Below, in pieces: positions 59,572 to 64,000 of a DNA stretch of 64,000 nt. Below the pieces are notes generated by a model that saw only the letters and a list, made by a program, of their open reading frames with translations, was not told the origin of the DNA and did no database searches. The position numbers were made by a program, and so were the translations under genes. The stretch's first letter is position 1. The number at the start of each line of letters is the position of its first letter. The stretch covers positions 1-64,000 of IMG/VR virus record IMGVR_UViG_3300030329_003041; one strand, given 5' to 3'. Origin of the DNA: a virus.

Positions 59572-60324
59572 TTAACTTAGATACTCCGACAGTTTAGAGT
59601 AATCCATTACTTGCTTTAATTTTTCAATAGCTTGCTTTTTTAATTGCGATACTCTAACATAAGAACTTGCTCCTCCTATATTTAATATCTCAGCTATTTG
59701 TTTTGCAGACTTTTTTTTACAGCCAAGTCCAAAGCTATATCTTATAATGTGAAATTCTTTATCAGTAAGATGCTTCATCATTATTTTTAATATTTTCTGG
59801 TGTAAGACTTCTATTTTTAATGGATCTGTAGATTTATCTTCAATCTGCATATACATATTGTCTCCAACCTTTTCATCTATACTAATAAACATAGAGTTGT
59901 AAAACATTGCTTGTTTCTCTTTATCATGCTCAAATCCTTTTCGTATATCATTCAACTTATGTTCTGGTATACGCATTGCAGAGCGATTAATATCTGTACC
60001 TCTTCGTATTGCACCTCTTATACGTTTAGCGAAAAATGATTTAATAGTTTTTTCTGGGTCGTCAGACTCAGTTATTATTTTACTATCCCATCTGTCCACA
60101 GCTTTTATAAGACCAGCATTACCAATGCTAATTAAATCGTCTATATTCATTATTCCAGACGCAGCATCAGAAGTTGAGAATTTTCTAGCAATATTTTCAA
60201 CTAACGGTAAAAACTTTATTATTAATTCATCACGAGTATATTCATCCCAAAATTTACCTTCAGGTTGATTTGATCGTATGTCTTTTTTATACCTACGATA
60301 ATTTTTACTGTTGTGATTTCTCAT
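59572..60324 (-). CDS. Phage sigma-70-family sigma factor (250 aa)
   Basis: Region 2: FLPLVENIARKFSTSDA with IMNIDDLISIGNAGLIKAVD and RWDSK. Region 3-like segment: RGTDINRSAMRIPEHKLNDI. Region 4: LTDKEFHIIRYSFGLGCKKK with SAKQIAEILNIGGASSYVRV as HTH. At 250 residues this is a small sigma factor. It could direct host RNA polymerase to the phage-specific TCACAAA/ACGA/GATAAT promoters. It lies 25 bases downstream of the HTH gene stop, in the operon from P10. Confidence 0.85.
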   Translation of the reverse strand: MRNHNSKNYRRYKKDIRSNQPEGKFWDEYTRDELIIKFLPLVENIARKFSTSDAASGIMNIDDLISIGNAGLIKAVDRWDSKIITESDDPEKTIKSFFAKRIRGAIRRGTDINRSAMRIPEHKLNDIRKGFEHDKEKQAMFYNSMFISIDEKVGDNMYMQIEDKSTDPLKIEVLHQKILKIMMKHLTDKEFHIIRYSFGLGCKKKSAKQIAEILNIGGASSYVRVSQLKKQAIEKLKQVMDYSKLSEYLS

Positions 60325-60348
60325 CGCGTCAACGAATATATAAAAAAT

Positions 60349-60978
60349 TTACAATAATAGTTGCTGATTTAATAATTCTTTTTCTTTTTTAAGTTCGTTA
60401 CACATTCGTCTATGCACAGTTCGAGTTGTGACGTTTAATATATCAGAGATGCGTTGTATCGTGATCTTTTTGTTATCGTGATTAAGTTGTATCATAATAT
60501 CATAAACGTCATCAGAACTGATCTTTTGAGACCGCCCAATTAATTTACCTACAATACTTAACTTCTCTTCTTTAGTTAAAATACTATGCCATTTAAAAAT
60601 AACTTTACGAGACTTATTAACAGGTGGTTGATCAAGGTCGCACATGCTAACATCGTACACTATATTTTCTAAAGTGTTTTTAGGTATTTTAAAACTAACA
60701 AATCCATATTCCATCTTAACGATGTCTTCTGCTAAATATCTAAAATCATCCATAGTTAGTTGAGGGTTTAAATACCATATAACTAATAGATGCCATTTTA
60801 AAGACTTGTAAGTATTTATTTTAGCTTTAGATTGAAACAGTGAATAACATTGATGAGTACCATTTTGGTAATACATGTAATCATGTGTATCTATGTCAGG
60901 TACATCAGTTATTGGATTTCTTTTATAAACGATGCGCCTATCATCTAACAGCTTTAATCTTCTTTCAAACTGTGACAT
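60349..60978 (-). CDS. HTH transcription regulator (209 aa)
   Basis: The C-terminal ~40 residues (ITIQRISDILNVTTRTVHRR with KEKELL) form a helix-turn-helix. The N-terminal 130 residues have no recognised domain (aromatic- and Cys-containing). Its ATG (60978-60976) sits inside a palindrome (60972-61015) that recurs at two other control regions, so it is a strong candidate for the protein that binds the palindrome and represses its own synthesis. The sigma-factor gene follows. Confidence 0.6.
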   Translation of the reverse strand: MSQFERRLKLLDDRRIVYKRNPITDVPDIDTHDYMYYQNGTHQCYSLFQSKAKINTYKSLKWHLLVIWYLNPQLTMDDFRYLAEDIVKMEYGFVSFKIPKNTLENIVYDVSMCDLDQPPVNKSRKVIFKWHSILTKEEKLSIVGKLIGRSQKISSDDVYDIMIQLNHDNKKITIQRISDILNVTTRTVHRRMCNELKKEKELLNQQLLL

Positions 60979-61015
60979 AAGCCTGTTATTATTATAGCTA
61001 ACTAGCTATTGTCAC
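60972..61015. promoter_or_regulatory. Palindromic operator-like element, copy 3, over the HTH start codon
   Basis: GTGACATAAGCCTGTTA (60972-60988) and TAACTAGCTATTGTCAC (60999-61015), complementary at 13 of 17 positions with a 10-nt spacer. On the minus strand the right half reads TAACAGGCTTATGTCACAG, almost identical to copy 1, and its ATG is the HTH start. Binding here would block translation and transcription. Confidence 0.7.
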
Positions 61016-61123
61016 ACTGTTGGTAGCTGGTTTTAATGTATAAAGGATGATCCTTTTTCCTTTATCATTCTTGAATTTAATTTTATTAAATTCTTTGATT
61101 CGGTTTTTTAAATTTGGTTTCAT
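60998..61123 (-). CDS. Possible basic leader peptide (41 aa)
   Basis: An ATG at 61123, seven bases after the GATAAT of P10, opens a 41-codon Lys-rich frame (MKPNLKNRIKEFNKIKFKND) ending at TAG in the palindrome spacer. If the transcript starts at P10 it would be nearly leaderless. It may be a regulatory leader ORF or chance. Confidence 0.3.
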   Translation of the reverse strand: MKPNLKNRIKEFNKIKFKNDKGKRIILYTLKPATNSVTIAS

Positions 61124-61129
61124 ACTGGT

Positions 61130-61161
61130 ATTATCTATTGGTGTTCGTATTTAGTTTGTGT
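61130..61161 (-). promoter_or_regulatory. Phage promoter motif, copy P10
   Basis: Minus strand: ACACAAA-CTAAATACGA-N9-GATAAT at standard spacing; the first base is the only deviation. It is upstream of the HTH-sigma-ERF-exonuclease operon. Confidence 0.7.
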
Positions 61162-61826
61162 TAGTGTTTATTTAATAGCTCTAATACATCAAATAAAGCT
61201 TTATGTCTATGGTTGTCTTCTAGTACAACTTTATATACGTGCTCAGAAGATGTTATTTTAGACACTTCATGTATCGCGGAATAATTCTTATCGCTTAAAT
61301 CTATTTGTTGTCTATCACCACAGAATATCATTATAGAATCTTTACCTAAACGACTAAGAGCCATTTGGAACTGTGATCTAGTTAAGTTTTGGAATTCATC
61401 TACAATAACTACTGAAGAGTCAAACGTACGACCTCTAAAATGCGCAAGAGATACTAATTCTATATCCTCATCATTAGTCATAGATTCAAGCTTATCAGGT
61501 TTGTTGTACACTTTACGCATGTTAGACATGATAGGTACAAGCCAAGGTTCCATCTTCTCTTTTTCAGATCCAGGTAAAAACCCATTATCTTCAGTTGATA
61601 CAGTTGGTCTAGTAATTATTATCTTGTTATATTGTCTTTTAAAGAACATATCAAGAGCTATTTGTACTGCCAATAGCGTTTTACCGCTACCAGCATTACC
61701 AACTATAAAACTAAATGGGTGATTTATTATTTCTGCTTTAGCAGCTTTTTGTTCATCTGATAAAGTAATAGAGAACCTAATGTTATTTTTAGGTGGCTTC
61801 TTACTTTTATTATCTGTTTTACTCAA
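61161..61826 (-). CDS. phoH: PhoH-like ATPase (221 aa)
   Basis: Walker A GNAGSGKT at 43-50, then KIIITRPTVSTEDNGFLPGS, Walker B VVIVDEFQNLTRSQF (about 137-151) and the sensor-like IMIFCGDRQQIDL. This is the PhoH family, common in marine phages, an ATPase related to nucleic-acid helicases. The reason for its presence in phages is unsettled. The stop is next to promoter P10, and the start overlaps the upstream gene. Confidence 0.85.
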   Translation of the reverse strand: MSKTDNKSKKPPKNNIRFSITLSDEQKAAKAEIINHPFSFIVGNAGSGKTLLAVQIALDMFFKRQYNKIIITRPTVSTEDNGFLPGSEKEKMEPWLVPIMSNMRKVYNKPDKLESMTNDEDIELVSLAHFRGRTFDSSVVIVDEFQNLTRSQFQMALSRLGKDSIMIFCGDRQQIDLSDKNYSAIHEVSKITSSEHVYKVVLEDNHRHKALFDVLELLNKH

Positions 61827-62112
61827 GATTTTCTACAATTTTACTTAATCTTTCTATATGAGCTTTTATTAAGTGACACTTTTCATACTCTTCTCTTTCC
61901 TCATACAGATTGTTTAGTGTCATAAGTCTAGCTAATTCACCAATAACATGATCATCATCTCTATCGGCATACCATATCATGTCTTCACCTTCATAAGGTT
62001 TAGTATCCTTTTTAGGATTTTGTATACCATATATTCTTTTTACTATTTGATCTGCTAATTTTGAAGCTAACTTGTCTAATTTTTCATCAGTCATACTCTC
62101 AGTCCTATTCAT
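61819..62112 (-). CDS. Small hypothetical protein with UVR-like helical hairpin (97 aa)
   Basis: The C-terminal half (ELARLMTLNNLYEEREEYEK, then CHLIKAHIERLSKI) has the pattern of a UvrB/UvrC-type helical hairpin. The N-terminus is a helix (DEKLDKLASKLADQIVKRIY). It overlaps both PhoH (8 bases) and the upstream gene (8 bases). Function unclear. Confidence 0.5.
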   Translation of the reverse strand: MNRTESMTDEKLDKLASKLADQIVKRIYGIQNPKKDTKPYEGEDMIWYADRDDDHVIGELARLMTLNNLYEEREEYEKCHLIKAHIERLSKIVENLE

Positions 62113-62497
62113 TGTACCTATCTATAAGATCACGTGCAGTACCTACGAATATACATGAATACATTGGATCACCACCATCTGGTTCTGGATGACCACAGCA
62201 TGGACAATTAGCTTCTGTCCTCTCCCATATACTTATATTTGTCTCTTTATCAGGATGTTGCCATATATAGTATATAAATTCAAGATTTTTTCTTTCTATA
62301 GGTTTATCATCAAACTCTAAATAATTAATAGAGTAATTACCTATTGACATAGACTTAGCAATGTCTAGACCTAAACTACCCGGGTTACCATCGTAATGCC
62401 TGTAGAGACGCGCGTGTATAGCATCGAGCGGTGGATGCTGTGAAAATGACTGACCTTTTTGTCTAGTCACGAATCTAATTTGTGCTGGAGTACTCAT
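62105..62497 (-). CDS. Hypothetical protein with CPCC zinc-like motif (130 aa)
   Basis: Starts MSTPAQIRFVTRQKGQSFSQ and contains DAIHARLYRHYDGNPGSLG, then a Cys-rich turn (ANCPCCGHPEPDGGDPMYSC) that could bind a metal. I recognise a widespread phage protein of unknown function with the 'LYRHxDGxP' phrase. It overlaps the upstream gene by 23 bases. One TGCTATACAC motif lies in the codons for DAIHAR. Confidence 0.6.
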   Translation of the reverse strand: MSTPAQIRFVTRQKGQSFSQHPPLDAIHARLYRHYDGNPGSLGLDIAKSMSIGNYSINYLEFDDKPIERKNLEFIYYIWQHPDKETNISIWERTEANCPCCGHPEPDGGDPMYSCIFVGTARDLIDRYNE

Positions 62498-62735
62498 AAT
62501 ATTTATCTTGCATTAAGTTTATTAATTCTCTACCGTCTCTAGTATGGAAGCCATAACTATGTGACATACCATCAGAAGTTGGTCTATTAGCTAGTAACAA
62601 CTCCATTAGTTCACGAGCTGCTATTTCTGTATGATTAGATACATATGTAATAGCTTCAGCCATAGCAGTCATATTATGACGTGGTTCCTCGTTTAACTCT
62701 TCAACTATATAGTCTCTTACCTCTTGTGCTTTCAT
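62475..62735 (-). CDS. Hypothetical protein (86 aa)
   Basis: A helical N-terminal half (VRDYIVEELNEEPRHNMTAM with AEAITYVSNH) and a polar C-terminus (GMSHSYGFHTRDGRELINLM). It has no recognisable motif. It overlaps the downstream and upstream genes by 23 and 4 bases, so it is part of a tightly packed operon. Confidence 0.55.
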   Translation of the reverse strand: MKAQEVRDYIVEELNEEPRHNMTAMAEAITYVSNHTEIAARELMELLLANRPTSDGMSHSYGFHTRDGRELINLMQDKYYEYSSTN

Positions 62736-63052
62736 TCAAATAAATCTATTTTATTTAATAATTCTTTTGTTTTCTTCTCAACCATAGACTCTAAGAAAGT
62801 TTCTTTCATGTTTCTTACTATCAATTGTTTAAGTTCATCCCAATCAAAGTGATTCCACGGATCTTTTATTTCCTCACCATCAAATCTTGATTGTGGTTTT
62901 ACACGTTTATGATACCATTGCACACCATTGCGATTTAAATCAGTGTTATGTATACCGAAACTACGCATTTCATCTACAACTTTTTCAGCATGCTCGCGTA
63001 TTTGTGCGATTGCTTTAGATTTTAATTGCTTTTCAATTTCGTTTGTTGTCAT
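62732..63052 (-). CDS. Hypothetical protein (106 aa)
   Basis: Charged helical protein (NEIEKQLKSKAIAQIREHAE) with a central aromatic segment (NGVQWYHKRVKPQSRFDGEE). Its start overlaps the stop of a micro-gene at 63049-63141 (ATGA). Function is not recognised. Confidence 0.55.
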   Translation of the reverse strand: MTTNEIEKQLKSKAIAQIREHAEKVVDEMRSFGIHNTDLNRNGVQWYHKRVKPQSRFDGEEIKDPWNHFDWDELKQLIVRNMKETFLESMVEKKTKELLNKIDLFE

Positions 63053-63141
63053 AACTTTTCTTTTATTTGTTTAATACATTCAAAAGCGTTAATGCTTCCG
63101 ATTTCATATTCTTCAATAATAAATAGTATTTCTTCTTTCAT
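63049..63141 (-). CDS. Small hypothetical protein (30 aa)
   Basis: The ATG at 63141 opens a 30-codon frame (MKEEILFIIEEYEIGSINAF) whose TGA overlaps the next ATG, the same ATGA coupling used elsewhere in this operon. It fills the gap between the flanking genes exactly. Function unknown. Confidence 0.5.
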   Translation of the reverse strand: MKEEILFIIEEYEIGSINAFECIKQIKEKL

Positions 63142-63146
63142 GATTT

Positions 63147-63428
63147 CTAGTCTAATAAAATATAATATGCTTCTACGTTATTATGTCTAAACCAATCTAA
63201 ACCTTTACGCATTTCTTTTTGAAATGGTATAGTACGAGGATCAAACATGTCACCTCTATACTTAGTATCAATAACTAGTTGCGCACCCATCAGCATATCA
63301 TATATAGATAGCTCAAGTGCATTTAGTTCATACTTAACCCCACTGTAAGGGTTTGTTACTGTGGCTCCTCGATCATATACGTCTCCCATGAACCATTTAG
63401 GAACCTTTTGTTCTTTAGTTTTACTCAT
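63147..63428 (-). CDS. Hypothetical protein (93 aa)
   Basis: Contains VPKWFMGDVYDRGATVTNPY, LNALELSIYDMLMGAQLV, and a C-terminal DWFRHNNVEAYYILLD. Mixed alpha/beta without cysteine clusters. I recall the 'P-Y-SG' phrase and WF/YY ending from small phage proteins without known function. It overlaps the upstream gene by four bases. Confidence 0.55.
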   Translation of the reverse strand: MSKTKEQKVPKWFMGDVYDRGATVTNPYSGVKYELNALELSIYDMLMGAQLVIDTKYRGDMFDPRTIPFQKEMRKGLDWFRHNNVEAYYILLD

Positions 63429-63661
63429 TTGTTTTCATTTAAAAATTTATCACCGTGTATAAAATCCCATAAAGATACTTCTAGTAAAGTAATATGGGTG
63501 AAACCAATAATTCTAGTAACTGTTTCAATCTTTAAATCATTCCAGAATTTATTAGCTTTTAGTTCTTCAACTATCATGTTGCCAGTAGTTGGGTATCTAT
63601 CTATTTCATCTAAAATACCTTGTTTTACTTCAGGCTTTAGCCTTTCAAATAGTGTTTTCAT
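63425..63661 (-). CDS. Hypothetical protein (78 aa)
   Basis: Helical, with the phrase LKPEVKQGILDEIDRYPTTG and IGFTHITLLEVSLWDFIHGD. It is the first gene behind promoter P11, 27 bases from its GATAAT. No family recognised. Confidence 0.55.
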   Translation of the reverse strand: MKTLFERLKPEVKQGILDEIDRYPTTGNMIVEELKANKFWNDLKIETVTRIIGFTHITLLEVSLWDFIHGDKFLNENK

Positions 63662-63687
63662 ACTTTATTTAATTTAAATTCATAGTT

Positions 63688-63719
63688 ATTATCTGTTAGT
63701 AGTCGTGTTCAATTTGTGA
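63688..63719 (-). promoter_or_regulatory. Phage promoter motif, copy P11
   Basis: Minus strand: TCACAAA-TTGAACACGA-N9-GATAAT, standard spacing, followed by the conserved TATGAATTTAAA leader seen at other copies. It overlaps the end of the gene at 63709-63882 and drives the operon starting at 63661. Confidence 0.7.
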
Positions 63720-63882
63720 TAGGTTTTACATCATCTACACCATCATCAAATGATTGATAAAACTCTTGTTCTTCCATTTTACTATTCACTGTTTTTGTGT
63801 ATACAAACCTAACTTCTCCTGTACTTCTACCTGAGAAGTCTCTTTTATATACAGTTATTTTATAAGTTATAGGATATTCCAT
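63709..63882 (-). CDS. Small hypothetical protein (57 aa)
   Basis: The ATG at 63882 gives a 57-residue protein (MEYPITYKITVYKRDFSGRS), alternating strand-like residues and an acidic C-terminus (SFDDGVDDVKPITN). Its last codons lie within promoter P11. It is six bases from the truncated upstream gene. Function unknown. Confidence 0.55.
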   Translation of the reverse strand: MEYPITYKITVYKRDFSGRSTGEVRFVYTKTVNSKMEEQEFYQSFDDGVDDVKPITN

Positions 63883-63887
63883 TTTAA

Positions 63888-64000
63888 TTAGTGCATTACT
63901 AAACCAATTTTATTGTTTTTACTAAACCATTTAGTAGCATAGAGATCGTACTTACTAGCATCTGAGTAACCAGCTTGTTTAAGATCATCTATGCTTTTAA
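63888..64000 (-). CDS. Truncated gene at window end (C-terminal 36 residues)
   Basis: The minus frame is open from base 64000 to a TAA at 63890-63888. The visible part (KSIDDLKQAGYSDASKYDLY, ending NKIGLVMH) is hydrophilic and helical. The gene's start is outside the window and its function cannot be judged. Confidence 0.5.
   Translation of the reverse strand, partial: KSIDDLKQAGYSDASKYDLYATKWFSKNNKIGLVMH

Noticed and set aside
1-64000. Integrase, excisionase or attachment site for lysogeny
   Set aside because: No recombinase domain was recognised in any ORF. The phage is probably lytic, although genes outside the window cannot be judged.

Overview
The window is an AT-rich segment of a tailed, podovirus-like phage genome that very probably infects a marine flavobacterium (Bacteroidota). 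The host assignment rests on four consecutive lipoprotein-like or Sec signal peptides ending in '-AQ', on a protein with a type IX secretion (T9SS) C-terminal sorting domain and Cys-rich 'GCTD..NYN..A..DDGSC' repeats, and on AT-rich leaders in place of Shine-Dalgarno sequences. No integrase, tail sheath or tape-measure protein is visible. Giant adaptor, spike and ejection proteins point to a short-tailed virion. Both ends of the window cut through genes, so the genome is incomplete or circularly permuted here.

Layout. (1) 1-2.5 kb, minus strand: small accessory genes, including three diverged copies of a ~72-residue basic protein, several micro-ORFs, and repeated copies of a phage-specific promoter. 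(2) 2.5-2.8 kb: divergent control region with tandem promoters, a GC hairpin and a 17-bp-arm palindrome. (3) 2.8-10.1 kb, plus strand: small basic proteins, a phage GroEL/GroES pair, paralogous structural-type proteins, a small HExxH protein, a candidate holin, a second GroES-like protein and a candidate small terminase. (4) 10.1-46.2 kb, plus strand: large terminase, portal, scaffold-like protein, major capsid protein, neck/adaptor proteins, a 1937-residue stabilization/hub protein, a 1620-residue tail spike with a SASA-type esterase domain, internal/ejection proteins (including one of 2864 residues), an M15-type endolysin and tail-fibre proteins. (5) 46.2-51.0 kb, plus strand: a membrane and secreted cassette comprising a holin-like protein, the T9SS cargo protein, an outer-membrane beta-barrel, a membrane/coiled-coil protein, a signal-peptide membrane protein and a cysteine-less thioredoxin-like protein. 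(6) 51.0-64.0 kb, minus strand: nucleotide metabolism (NrdA, NrdB, MazG-type pyrophosphatases, thymidylate synthase/hydroxymethylase), replication and recombination (primase-helicase, SSB, PD-(D/E)XK exonuclease, ERF annealing protein), a sigma-70-family factor, an HTH regulator, PhoH and small unknowns.

How it works together. Two large convergent transcription blocks meet at 51.02 kb with a 2-nt gap. Nine minus-strand promoters share TCACAAA, ACGA and GATAAT at fixed spacing, and they precede the accessory genes, the SSB-primase operon and the HTH-sigma-ERF-exonuclease operon. A palindrome of the same design occurs three times: across the start codon of the HTH gene, in the divergent region before the plus-strand block, and near 1.07 kb. 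This suggests an autoregulated switch in which the HTH protein and the phage sigma factor control early and late expression.

The most unusual content is the secreted cassette. A phage-encoded protein apparently built for display on the host surface through the host's own T9SS sits beside a phage-encoded outer-membrane barrel. Everything here is read from sequence alone, and no database search was run.
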